Below, one piece after another: positions 9,401-19,418 of a stretch of 29,349 nucleotides of DNA (position 1 is the first letter of the stretch; every line of letters starts with the position of its first letter). Origin of the DNA: Amoebophrya sp. AT5.2 (taxonomy: Eukaryota > Sar > Dinophyceae > Syndiniales > Amoebophryaceae); contig RXOD01004084.1 in the NCBI GenBank assembly GCA_005223375.1, positions 1 to 29,349 of the forward strand, read 5' to 3'. The notes under the pieces are model-generated. The model was not told the origin of the DNA. It did not search any database and was given only the letters and a program-made list of their open reading frames with translations. A program made the position numbers and the translations under genes.

Positions 9401-10984
9401 GAATGAAAGTAGTAGAAGTAGAACGTACGGGAATCTATGTTTACTTCATCCGGAATCCTTCCGGGGGTACCGGACGAGGAGATATCGAATGCTGGTGTAG
9501 TTGTGTCAGAAGGAATAGAGGTAGTTCCACTTATTTGGCAATGGCACTAAAGAAGGAAGACTTGGGGGCAGCAGGGAGGGAGGGCTGGCGCTCTTGCTCT
9601 TCATCAACTACTTAGAGACAGCGACGGCTACCGGAAAACCTACTGGAGGAGCAGGATAGTGTCCTCTAATGGCGATGAAGAGTATTACCGATGACTATGA
9701 CATGAGGCACGCGTTGGCGTTCCCACCTCAACCATTGGATGATGCGTGGCCGTCATCTTCATGTGTGAATGTACTGTCACGTGCTCGTCGAGGGCGATGA
9801 CGAAATTCAATCCATCGAAGCCTATGAATGCATTCGTTCCTTTACACCAGTTACACGATCATAAAAACGAACCGTGGGACTTATTTTTTTTGTGTAAGTA
9901 TTTCCCACCTTGCCATTGTCCGTGTGACGCCTGGCGAAATACGGCAATACCCGCATCAGTCTTTGAAGAAGAATAGAGGCATCGCGCGCGTTTCATAGGC
10001 CGAAGTCGAACAATGAATACGGCTACGGAGCCCATCTTTTGCGAATCTGAGTCCGACGCGAGGATCGATCAAGATGGACAGCAAAAAGGAAAACAATGTC
10101 ACAAAACAACACTTCGCGGCGCCGGCGGGAAAACGTGCCTGCCATGAAGTGAACTTACAGCGACCTCAACCAAGGTGGATCTGAAACAGCATCTGGATGT
10201 ACTTAAGTTGTGGCAGACCAACAGTACTCCTGTACAAGTACATGATCATCGGTATATGTATACCTGTGGCCCTGGCCGCTACCAGTAATTGTGTCTATCA
10301 GTCGGTGTTTTTTTTTTTGATTCTTGCTGTTTAACTGGATCGTCTTCGTCACTCGTGATTTCGTGACAAAAATGCGTGAAGTTGAGACCACATCAAAAAT
10401 CCATCGCATCGGTTGCGTTGAGCACTTCTGAGTCGCTGAGAGTCCATAAGCATAAGCATTCAAAGGCCGTAGTGAAGATCTACCTACTTATGTATCGGTA
10501 TCGCTTTTCACTTTCTATTTCTTCTCTCGTCCAATGAATTCATTCGTGACAATGCCAGGCTCCCGTTTGTTGATCAACCCGTGCCTACCCTCAGCCTGAG
10601 TCACTTCCTTGATCGTAGTACCATACTGTAACTCATTACGTATCATCTTTTGTTGATGACAATGAGATCTCTCGGTCTCGACGCTACCCCCGGAGAACCC
10701 CATGCCGACTGCCGGGCCTGGATATTCATTCCCCGGCGCTACTTAGTTGGTCCTCCATAGAGATGAAAGCGATCTTCTTTTACGCATTCGTTTTCGGGCC
10801 CTCTCCCGAAGTAGACACGTAAATTTAAGTGCATGAAGTTGAAGACCTCCTTTGCGCTGCGCAAGTGCAAAAGCTTTCTTCGCCGCGGTCTACTCTTTTA
10901 CATCAACATCGCTCCCTGGCCCTGGGCTTCCACGACCTCCACGACTTAAGTGTGACCCGCGCTCCCAGCACGCGGACCAGCACC
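9401..10984. other. Intergenic, about 1.6 kb
   Basis: This is the longest gap in the left part. I found no domain, RNA gene or clear repeat. There is a T-run near 10308-10318 and only short frames on either strand. The last 156 nt before the kinesin ATG (10829-10984) are open in frame with the kinesin and begin with an ATG, but the peptide is not kinesin-like and is more likely 5' UTR. Kinesin promoter elements should lie here but none can be named. Confidence 0.45.
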
Positions 10985-13900
10985 ATGTCCGAAAACGTGA
11001 AGGTGGCCGTGCGGTGCCGGCCGATTTCCTCCGGCAACGAGAAGTCGTACGGTGTCGCGGTCCAGTTCGACGATGACTACCAAATTTCCCTTCGGGGGTC
11101 GGACCAGAGCCACACCTTTCGCTTCGACCGCGTCTACAACATGGAGTCGCACCAACGCGACCTGTACGACGACCACATCTCCGAGGTGATCGAAGGTGCG
11201 CTCCAGGGCTACAACGGCACCGTGTTCGCGTACGGGCAAACGGGATCCGGAAAGACGCACACCATGTCCGGGCCGGAGGGGTCGCCCGGGATCATTCCCC
11301 GGTGCTTCGCGCACATTTTCGCCCGCATCCAGACCGATGAGGAGCGGAGTTACGCGGTCCGCGTGTCCTTCGTGGAGATCTACATGGAGAGCGTCCGCGA
11401 CCTGTTCGTCGCGTCCTCGAAAAACCTCGGGCTGCGCGAGTCGGTCGAGGCGGGGGTCTACGTTGAGGATCTTTCGAGCTTCATCTGCCGAACCGAGCAG
11501 GACATGCACCACCGCTTGACGCAGGGGAACGCGAGGCGCACCACGGCAGCGACCGCGATGAACCAGACGAGTTCGCGGTCGCACGCGATTTTCAGCGTGC
11601 ACATCGAGGCGGCACAAGCGGTGAACAGCGAGGTGACGCGGATGATGCGCGGCAAACTGCACCTCGTGGACCTCGCCGGTTCGGAGCGGCAGAGCAAATC
11701 CGAAGCGGTTGGGCTCACTTTGAAGGAAGCCGCCAAGATCAATCTGTCCCTGCTCACGCTCGGTTCGGTGATTTCCGCGCTGGCGTCGCAACCGCGGCCA
11801 AACCACATCCCGTACCGGGACTCGAAGCTAACCAGGCTTCTGGAGGATTCGCTGGGCGGAAATGCGAAGACGGTGATGATCGCGACCGTTTCGCCGTCGG
11901 CTTACAATACGGAGGAAACGCTGCAAACACTGCGGTACGCCAACCGTGTGAAGGCGATCGTGAACAAGCCGCACGTGAACACAGACGTGAAGGATCGACT
12001 CATCTCCGAGCTGCAGCGAGAACTGGAAATGGTGCGCGCGCAAGCGACGCTGCCGTCGGATTTGGAGGAAATTCCGCTGGTGAAGATGCTGCGGGCGGAG
12101 AACGTCAAGATGAAGGCGCTGTTGCGGTCGGCGGAGAGAGCGGCGATCGAAGCGGAAATCAAGATGGAGGAAGGGCAGAAGCGGAACAAGAATCTGCAGG
12201 AACATTTTGAGCAGATGCAAGAGGAGAATCGACACTGGGAAGCGCAAGCAATGTTGGCGGTGCAAAGATTGAAGGAATTGGACGAGGCAGCACAGCGAGA
12301 GCTGGACGAGGCAGTAACGACCGGCCCGGTTGCGGGGGCGACGGCAAAGAGCGTCGGGAACACAAAAGCAAGCGCAGAATCTTCGGCAACACAGACTGCA
12401 GCGGGCGGTAGCACGACGACGAGCACCAGCACGACGACAACCAGCGGCATGGGTGTCGGTGGGCCGACGTCCTCGTCGTCCAGCACTGGAACTTCGACGG
12501 CCGGCCGCAACCTGGCGCAGCAGGCAGCCGACGGACTAAACATCGATCAGCAGCGCATCAAAACCAGTTCGAATCTAGACGCAATCAACACTGCTGCGTT
12601 GCAAATTGTGCCCTTCGACCCCGAATTCTCCGCCAACATGCGAAAAGACGCCGACGCACTCCGAAGCGAAAACGAAGAGCTTTTGAAGGCGCTCGCCTCC
12701 GCGCACTCGGAACAGGACGAGCTGCTCGGACTCCGCGAGAAGGAGCAGTACCTGCTACGACAAGAAGCCGAGCTCGTCGTGGACAAGAACGAGCTTCTGA
12801 CCTTGAAAGACGAGCTCGCTAGCCAGGGGGAGGTCAACGCGCAACTCCTATCCCGGCAGGAAGAGCTCCTCGAGATTATTGATCGCTTGTCGAAGCAGGG
12901 CCAGCACGACGAGGCTTCGTGGCAGACGATCGCGGATATACGCGCTCGCGACGAGGCCCGGGCAGCGCACGCCCGGGGGGTAATAGACACGCACAACCAA
13001 TTCGTATCTTCAAACCAGCGGAGGCACAGCACGGGCGCCGGGAGTGGAGTTGGGTCAGGTGGAGGGAGGTATTATTCCTATTCCTCGCACGCGCCGCCGG
13101 GCGGCGTCGAGGCGCTGCACAGATACCCCGAGACGGTGGTCGGGGGATCAGCCTATCGACACTTTCAAGCGCCGGGAGTGGCATTCGGGCCGAATCATGC
13201 GAATGCGAATGGTGTCGCAGCGGGCGGCGCTTCTGCACAAGGAGGATTCACACTGACGCCCAACACCCAGCAGACCGCCGGCTTTCGGTATCTCGATAAC
13301 CCGCGCGCCAGCGCGGGAAATAATGCCACGACATCGGCCGCAGCGGCCACCGCATCGCGCGGGCAGGGCGGCGGAGAAGATCAACAAAGTACACCCGAGC
13401 CGTTCTTCGTTCCCACGAGCAGCTCTGCAGCGCCTGACACAACCGGCCGCGGACTGAGCAGCGCTTCGAGTGCGGACGCGGCAGCAGCGAACGGTCCACC
13501 ACAGCCGGACCCCTACGAGTCCCGCCACATTTACAAACTGCCGTTTCTGGAGCTCACCCCTACGAGCTCCGTGTTTCCGATTCCCCTCCCCGACGCGTTG
13601 AAATGCGGCGAGATGCTTTCCGCACTCGCGTCGTATCAACACCTAACGGCGCACAACGCCCGTCCCCAATCTACCTTCCGAAAGATCTGTGCAACCGCTG
13701 CGGAGACGCTCCGCGAAGCCGAAAAACTCGAGTTTAAGCTGCGCGGCAGTACCAATCTCGTCGGCCGGGCAGCCGCGGTGATTGGGTGGCGCAAAAACCC
13801 CGTGGACAGTAAGACGGGCGAGGTGCCGAAGGAAGTGGTCCTGAAGCTCGTGCAGTTGTTGGACAGGGTGATAAAGTTGCGCACGCAGTTCTTGTTTGAA

Positions 13901-14137
13901 ATCGATCGGGGGCAGATCGAGCGGGAAGACGCGCCGCAGGTGGTGAAGAAGCTGCGAAGTTGCGCCGAAATTCTGGGAGTTACGATAAAAACGATTCAGG
14001 ACGACGTGCCAGGGACGAGGGGTGGCGATTTTGCGGACGAAGGGCGACGGTTTGCGGAGGAACGAGGACAGCCGAACGTGCGGCCAGGAGGAGCCGTGAC
14101 GGCACTGCCACAAGTGAACGGCGCGACGCCAAGATAG
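10985..14137 (+). CDS. N-terminal-motor kinesin, kinesin-2-like, intronless
   Basis: Plus-end-directed microtubule motors of this type carry cargo using ATP. The protein is 1,050 aa from the ATG at 10985, which has a good ACCATG context and begins directly with the motor (MSENVKVAVRCRP). Motor signatures are complete: P-loop GQTGSGKT at 84-91, switch I NQTSSRSH at 193-200, switch II DLAGSER at 229-235, and the microtubule-binding segment IPYRDSKLTRLLEDSLGGN at 275-293. The neck RYANRVKAIVNKP (317-329) and the following NTDVKD resemble kinesin-2 (KIF3/KIF17/OSM-3). Coiled-coil segments follow at about 335-440 and again at about 550-660, separated by a Thr/Ser/Gly-rich linker. A Gly/Ala/Ser-rich stretch leads to a C-terminal helical domain at about 870-1010 that I do not recognise. 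Kinesin is certain; the subfamily is moderate. An intraflagellar-transport role is inference. Confidence 0.93.
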   Translation: MSENVKVAVRCRPISSGNEKSYGVAVQFDDDYQISLRGSDQSHTFRFDRVYNMESHQRDLYDDHISEVIEGALQGYNGTVFAYGQTGSGKTHTMSGPEGSPGIIPRCFAHIFARIQTDEERSYAVRVSFVEIYMESVRDLFVASSKNLGLRESVEAGVYVEDLSSFICRTEQDMHHRLTQGNARRTTAATAMNQTSSRSHAIFSVHIEAAQAVNSEVTRMMRGKLHLVDLAGSERQSKSEAVGLTLKEAAKINLSLLTLGSVISALASQPRPNHIPYRDSKLTRLLEDSLGGNAKTVMIATVSPSAYNTEETLQTLRYANRVKAIVNKPHVNTDVKDRLISELQRELEMVRAQATLPSDLEEIPLVKMLRAENVKMKALLRSAERAAIEAEIKMEEGQKRNKNLQEHFEQMQEENRHWEAQAMLAVQRLKELDEAAQRELDEAVTTGPVAGATAKSVGNTKASAESSATQTAAGGSTTTSTSTTTTSGMGVGGPTSSSSSTGTSTAGRNLAQQAADGLNIDQQRIKTSSNLDAINTAALQIVPFDPEFSANMRKDADALRSENEELLKALASAHSEQDELLGLREKEQYLLRQEAELVVDKNELLTLKDELASQGEVNAQLLSRQEELLEIIDRLSKQGQHDEASWQTIADIRARDEARAAHARGVIDTHNQFVSSNQRRHSTGAGSGVGSGGGRYYSYSSHAPPGGVEALHRYPETVVGGSAYRHFQAPGVAFGPNHANANGVAAGGASAQGGFTLTPNTQQTAGFRYLDNPRASAGNNATTSAAAATASRGQGGGEDQQSTPEPFFVPTSSSAAPDTTGRGLSSASSADAAAANGPPQPDPYESRHIYKLPFLELTPTSSVFPIPLPDALKCGEMLSALASYQHLTAHNARPQSTFRKICATAAETLREAEKLEFKLRGSTNLVGRAAAVIGWRKNPVDSKTGEVPKEVVLKLVQLLDRVIKLRTQFLFEIDRGQIEREDAPQVVKKLRSCAEILGVTIKTIQDDVPGTRGGDFADEGRRFAEERGQPNVRPGGAVTALPQVNGATPR

Positions 14138-14701
14138 CATTTGCATTTGCAAGACCACAAAAGTAAATGATGTTTGTCTTTGTGTCGAAAGAACTCCTTG
14201 ATGCCCAGCGTCGAAACTATGTGGGAGTCCGTGTCGCGACCGCGCCACCATGTTCGGATCGGTTTTATGCAAAAATTGCTCCATGTCGATTATATATTAT
14301 ACGACTACGAGCGGGATTGATTTCGATGATGCGCCGCGAGACGAGCGGAGCGCGAGGACTCGGATCGATGAGAGATGAAGTCATAGGCTTTTGACATTGT
14401 CGTGAGCGCATCATCCGAGGTGAGAGTTGCAGCCTTATCCTATGCGCGTTCTCGAACCCTATCTCGATTTCGATCGAGAGAAGAACCAGAATTACTGGAC
14501 GATTTCGTCCGCCACATCGACGTCCTTTCACATTAGGCTCGACCACTGCTAGTATTGCAGTAGACGATACAATATTGACAGAGAAAAGTTGTGCGCTGTA
14601 TCGTTGGTTTGGCAACCGATCCTTCAATGAATTGCATCAGAATGTCGAGGAGCCTTTCGACCTAGCCTTTCGTCTCCGTGGGCTTACGAACGTTCGCGAA
14701 G
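14138..14701. other. Intergenic, about 560 bp
   Basis: This lies between the kinesin stop and the ubiquitin-like gene. It contains an AT-rich patch near 14290-14305 and a small inverted repeat near 14547-14561 (CTGC/GCAG arms). Neither is strong enough to name. No coding bias or RNA gene was seen. Confidence 0.4.
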
Positions 14702-15483
14702 ATGGGCGGCGAAGTGAAGGTGCTTCCCCCGACGACGCCACCGTTGGTCGTCTTCATAATCAACGCCAAGACTGGAGCCACGGTGTCTGCGGAAGTTAGC
14801 ACCAAAGTGCTTGTCGCCAGGCTGAAAAGGTAAATGCGGCTTTTTTAGCGTTTCGCTCGACCTCGAGAAAGTAATTTTCTTTGTTGACGAGGTCGTGGCA
14901 CTTTTCTATTAATATTTTATTCTTTGTGCATGGCATGCATCATACAACGTATGGATGCGACGTCCGAACTCACTCCTACACATAGGGTAGTCGAGCGCCG
15001 AAGATCACTCCCACATCATAGGGCATTCCCTCCGGTGAAGGACATGATGCTCGTGAACAAGGGTCTATCTTCTGCTGGCGCAACAAAAGCGCTACGTTTA
15101 GTGATCTCAACCAGCAAGCTGCTAATGCTATCGTCAAACTGTAGCGGCGTAGCAGTAGCTGCTGCGATCGCCTTTCGCATGGGTGCTGGCGTGTAATATG
15201 TATTACACGCCTCTATTCTGCGTTTCGTATTTTGGGTGTATTTTGAGGAAACCTGGTAGCATCTTGGACCTTTCTAAAACTCACTTCTACACATAGGGTA
15301 GTCGAGCTTCAAACCGGCATTCCGGTGAAGGACATGATGCTCGTGAACAAGGGTGAGGCGCTGATTGATAACAAGTTGATCGGCGAGAGCAAGATCGATC
15401 CCTTCAGCTCCATCATGATGCTGGATGGACGGGACATCCCAGAAAACCCGGAGGGCGACGAAGAGGAAGAGGCCGCGAAGTAG
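14702..15483 (+). CDS. Small ubiquitin-fold protein, two exons
   Basis: Exon 1 is 14702-14829 and exon 2 is 15297-15483, giving 104 aa. The intron starts AG|GTAAAT and ends ACACATAG, and phase 2 matches on both sides (315 nt total). The joined protein reads like a ubiquitin-like domain: a first beta hairpin (VVFIINAKTGATVSAEV), then STKVLVARLKRVVELQTGIP for the helix, where ubiquitin has its T-x-x-x-LK-x-x-I-x-x-x-x-GIP pattern. A VKDMMLVNKGEALIDNKLI strand-turn and DPFSSIMMLDGRD follow. The tail is acidic (GDEEEEAAK) and lacks a C-terminal Gly-Gly, so it is not obviously a conjugated modifier. It is more likely a stand-alone ubiquitin-like adaptor. The intron carries a partial, damaged copy of exon 2. 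Confidence 0.72.
14967..15063 (+). repeat. Damaged duplicate of the 5' part of exon 2 inside the intron
   Basis: Bases 14967-14996 match 15277-15308 with few differences, including the splice acceptor (ACACATAG) and the following GGTAGTCGAGC. Bases 15023-15063 match the later part of exon 2 (CCGGTGAAGGACATGATG and on). The duplicate has an insertion of roughly 25-30 nt in the middle, itself resembling the acceptor region. After 15063 similarity ends. Used as an exon it would read RVVERRRSL... and later PPVKDMMLVNKG, staying open in the gene's frame to a stop near 15196. Confidence 0.85.
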
Positions 15484-16615
15484 CATTCCTAGCCCCGCTA
15501 CGCCGGTTCAGGATGTGTGGCTTTCGGTGTGGCGATTTCGGGACTGATAAACACAACCGACGCATCGATAGATACAACGCGAACAAACCTGCTCTGATTG
15601 TTGTTGACGCGGCTTCATTTGCATTTGCAACACTAAAGATAGAGGGTGGAGGAGAATCATGGTAAAACGTGCTTCTGGAGGGGGAAGAAAGACAATGAAG
15701 TAATACCCACGTATGGGCCAGCACGGGCAGGAGCGCGAGCGGGACTATGGACTGGCTCTACCTGCAACATCGCGGTGAGCAAAACGTGGCATTTTTCGCA
15801 CCCGTGCACCTTGCCAAGATCGACGTTTAACTTTCGTACCTTCGTGCAGATCGAGACGAGAGGGAGAGAAACAGAGGTGCTAGACGTGAGACAGACGCAG
15901 TTCTTAAGCCGGAACTCCGGCGCGTGAGTGCGGTTCGTCGCCGGTCTTGTCGGAGGCTCATGTTGACGAGGCAGCTGCGCATCGTAAGGTTTTGCATCCT
16001 TGTCGTACTAATAGATACTATAGCATAGCGACGATGGAGGTGAACTAGTACTTGCTTCACTCTCAGTACTGTTGTACAGTCTTGCTTGTTTTCCATCTTC
16101 TAAGCAAGGAAAGCAGAGCCAGATCCTTCCAAAAGTGACTCTGACATACGCCCAAACGCCAGCTCTTGCTCTGCGCTTCATTCCGTCGTCCGCGCACCAC
16201 GCGCGTTCTTGGTCGCATCGACCGATCGACTCCGCGAGCACGTCCGTTATTGAGTCCGATTTTGGCAGGACATCAAGCAGAACGAAAACCGAAATCGTGC
16301 TCGCGGTCGCGCATTCCCGCCGCCGACTCCCACATCCTCGCCGAGACCTTGGTCTGCCCGGCAACATACGAGCAGCACAAAAAACCGTACACCGAAAGTA
16401 GTGGCGCGTGTCTTCAGTTTCCCCTTTCACTGACTTTTGTTTCCGAGAGAAGCTTCGCAGCCAAGGTGGCAGCCCAAGACCCACGACAACGGCTTTGAGC
16501 GCGAGCGCCCGCAGACAACGAAAAAGGAACGACCACGAGCGTCGGGGTAGAGGCGGAAGCCTGCTGACGGGGATCTAGTACGAGCGGGAAGGCGTTGACC
16601 AAGAAATCTAGGAAG
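15484..16615. other. Intergenic or unassigned exons, about 1.1 kb
   Basis: No complete gene is visible, but two pieces look partly coding on the + strand. One is 15713-15774: ATG then GQHGQERERDYGLALPATS, ending at a good GTGAGC donor. The other is about 16265-16390, following a TTTTGGCAG acceptor-like site and reading HILAETLVCPATYEQHKKPY in one frame. I could not join them in a consistent frame. They may be a small intron-rich gene or 5' exons of the next gene, or chance. Confidence 0.3.
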
Positions 16616-19418
16616 ATGACAAACTTCGGCCCGTTTGTGCCATGGGAGATCGCGGAGGACTGCGCCAAGCATACATTGGACGAAATAGTAGAAGAGGGTG
16701 GTGAGAAGATCCACTATCACCGTCTCGCCGAGAAATCAACGCCCTTCGCGGCGAAAGCGGTCACAAAAACCATTCTTTCCCAAGTCGGGATCGCCTTCGT
16801 CCGCCACGAATCACTGGAAAACGATCTTTTTCACAAGGAGCGGATCCAGAACGTAAATCCGAATCCAGCAGACTACTGGGGCCGGATGCTGCGACCCGTA
16901 ATGCCAGTAGACGAGCACGAAAGGAGAAAAGCCGAACAGGAAAGAGCAACGGGCTCGCCGACAACAACCACAGTAGAGAAAAGAAGTCCAGGTACAGCTT
17001 CGCATTCGAGACAAAAGAAATCAGTTCTTGAAGAGTCCGCTTTGTACGTGGTAAAGAAAGCTACTTACCTAGCTTTGATGTTTCTCTCTCCTGCGTTGAT
17101 CTACTTTCTTAAATGTGTAGGGGCGATCGACTGGGGCGACGTAGACGTTGTCGTTACTTAGCACGTATTTTAATCTGCTCAGGCGGCCGAACCAAGAAGG
17201 GCAGCGGTAGCGACAAGTCAATGTCCGAGGGGGCAAAGGACCTGATGAACGGGGATAGAGACCGTAAAACGCGGCTCCCCGACAACGCGGTCGAGGACGA
17301 GGAGGAGAACAAGTATCGCAGTGTGAAGGAGAGGGAGGAGAAGGCCAAGACAGAGGCGATATTGAAGGCCGAATCAGACAAGAAACAGGGCGAGGAGCAG
17401 AAAAAACGGTCCGAAAGACTACTGGAGCAGATGGCCCAACAAAGTTGGACGTTCGACACGGGGGGCAAACTGATGTGGGTAGAATCCGCGGATGGAAACA
17501 AGTACTTCCACTTGCTTTATCTCATCATCCCTAGGCTTACCTTCTTTCCTGCGTGGTTACGGTGCCCCTCGATCTGCTTTTTTCAACACGACAAAGACAC
17601 TCGTACGTAGGTACTGGTACTGGCATCTGATTTATGATTTCAAAAATTAATCATGATTCAGGTTACCGAAGGTGGTCTCTGAAATCACTTCTAAGGGTGA
17701 AGTGATGACGAAGAAGACCAGCAAAAAGGGCGGCGGTGACAGTCCATCAACCGAGCAGAAATCACCGAAGCAACGCTCCCGATCACCTCCACAGAAAAAG
17801 AAGAAAGGGGTATTGCAGGATGAAATTACTTCTCCTTCATGATGGTGTTGGTGATGCGACCTCCCATACATAGCAAAGACAAAGTATTACTACCAATCTC
17901 GTTAAACGACCGACTACGACTTCTCCATCACGACCATGAAAATGAATGAGCAGAACCTATGTACTTTTGAATTTTATTCCGATTGACAGGCCCAGTTCAC
18001 GGACGGTTTCACGCGCCTGCAGAGCGAACAGCCACCCATCACAGAAACGATGAGCGTGCGGGCAGGTGTCTGTCTGATGGCAAAAGGGCAGGTCAAGAAG
18101 GGCGCCGCCAGCGACGATCCGAGAATGTCTCGCGCGCAATACCTCGAGTTTCTCGACGCGGAGCAGTCCGGGTAGCGAACTTACCCACGATTCAAATCTG
18201 TTCGTTGAGATATTTGTGAGACGATGGCGGAAGCTTACCACGAAAAATGTACGTAAGAAGATGACGAAGATGTCGTAAAAAAACACCAAAAAAGAATCCG
18301 CATCATGAACGGGAAAAACACAAAAAAAAAAAACAACAAGGAATGCCACTGGGGCCTTCTTCCAGACGCAGAAGACAGAACCACCATCACCGGAGAAGCA
18401 GCCAGAGCTTCCACCACTCGACGTATTTTTTTCATTTTTACAACGATCAAGTGCTTTAGGCTTACGCAATCGCAAGAACCGCGACCCCAAGCTCTTTTGT
18501 TTCAAGGGTGCGCCATCGACCTCGACGAAATGCTCCCCCTCACTTCCACTTCCTTGCGTTTCGAGGGCGCGCCCTACACCAAATGCTCTCCCTCACTTCC
18601 ACGTGCTCTTTTATATTTCTCTCGAAGTAGCTGAATGCATATGCTTATGCACCGGTGAGTGTTTGATGCGTGCCTTGTTCTACATCTACTGGCACATGAC
18701 TCGCTCACAGGTTCCTTCGCCCGCCGCTTCGCTTCCGAAAACCGGCGGCGGTAGTGCGGCTGGATCCGAGCGTGGGGGCATGAGCGCCACCGGCGGCTTC
18801 CCGCTATCGGCTCCTGTCACGACGAAGGATTGGCGGTTAAAGCGCGACGCGATAGGCAACCTCGGAAGATTCCCAAGGCATCACGTGGGATTGCTCGGGA
18901 CAACGGCGAGCGCGGGCTTTGCGCGGTGTCTGCCGCAACCACCGCTCGGCGCGACCATGGGACACGGGTTGCGTAAGAGCGACCCCTTCTTCTTCCCAGA
19001 CACGCTGACGGGGAACGAGTTCGAAAGAACCATGAGCAGAGCAAGCACCACGGGGAAATCATTGTACCACTACGCACGCTAGGCCCTCTTTTTTGTACGA
19101 TCGATGCGCAGCGTTGCTATCGATTTCGATCTCACTGCAAAGTACTACACTCAAATGAATGTGAAAGGGCGAACCAAGTATGATGCCACGTGAAATAAGG
19201 ACAAGAACTCCACCAAGAACACAAACAACCTCTGCCGCAGCTACCGGACGACGGATGCGACTGCCTTCAGCGACGTGATGGAGCGGGACCGCAGGGACGT
19301 GATCAAAGCGGTCCGGCGGCTCGATATCAGGAAGGAGCTTCGCTCGGGCGGCGGGCGGATGCAGACGCGGGAAAAAGGCAGAGCGATTCTGGAGAAAGCG
19401 ATGGGCAGAACGCAGTAG
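16616..19418 (+). CDS. C2orf81-like (DUF4639) protein, seven exons
   Basis: Reconstructed exons are 16616-16991, 17183-17501, 17662-17809, 17990-18171, 18341-18422, 18711-19063 and 19241-19418. They total 1,638 nt, exactly 545 codons plus TAG, with phases agreeing at all six GT-AG introns (160-288 nt). The N-terminus (PWEIAEDCAKHTLDEIV... then TPFAAKAVTKTILSQVGIAF) resembles the N-terminal helices of vertebrate C2orf81. A later stretch (PPITETMSVRAGVCLMAKG) resembles that family's LPEALKLAPGVSM segment. This likeness is from memory. Exon 2 is a charged coiled coil followed by SWTFDTGGKLMWVES. The last exons hold KDWRLKRDAIGNLGRFP and a basic tail ending KAMGRTQ. Weak points are the fourth intron acceptor, which follows an A-rich run, and the first donor. 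Reading through intron 1 would instead give a 181-aa protein with a hydrophobic C-terminus. Function of the family is poorly known; a link to cilia is inference. Confidence 0.6.
18497..18602 (+). repeat. Two tandem copies of a ~50-bp unit, in an intron
   Basis: Bases 18497-18550 and 18554-18602 align along their length: TTG-x-GTTTC-A/G-AGGG-x-GCGCC, then AAATGCTC-x-CCCTCACTTCCAC. The second copy is shorter by about four bases in its middle. In the model above the repeat lies inside the fifth intron (18423-18710). Confidence 0.75.

Noticed and set aside
10829..10984. In-frame N-terminal extension of the kinesin from an ATG at 10829
   Set aside because: The 52-residue peptide is not kinesin-like, and the ATG at 10985 has a better context and begins exactly at the motor start typical of kinesin-2-like proteins.
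10946..11806. 286-codon minus-strand frame opposite the kinesin motor
   Set aside because: The + strand encodes all kinesin motor signatures; the opposite frame has His/Arg/Leu-rich shadow composition.
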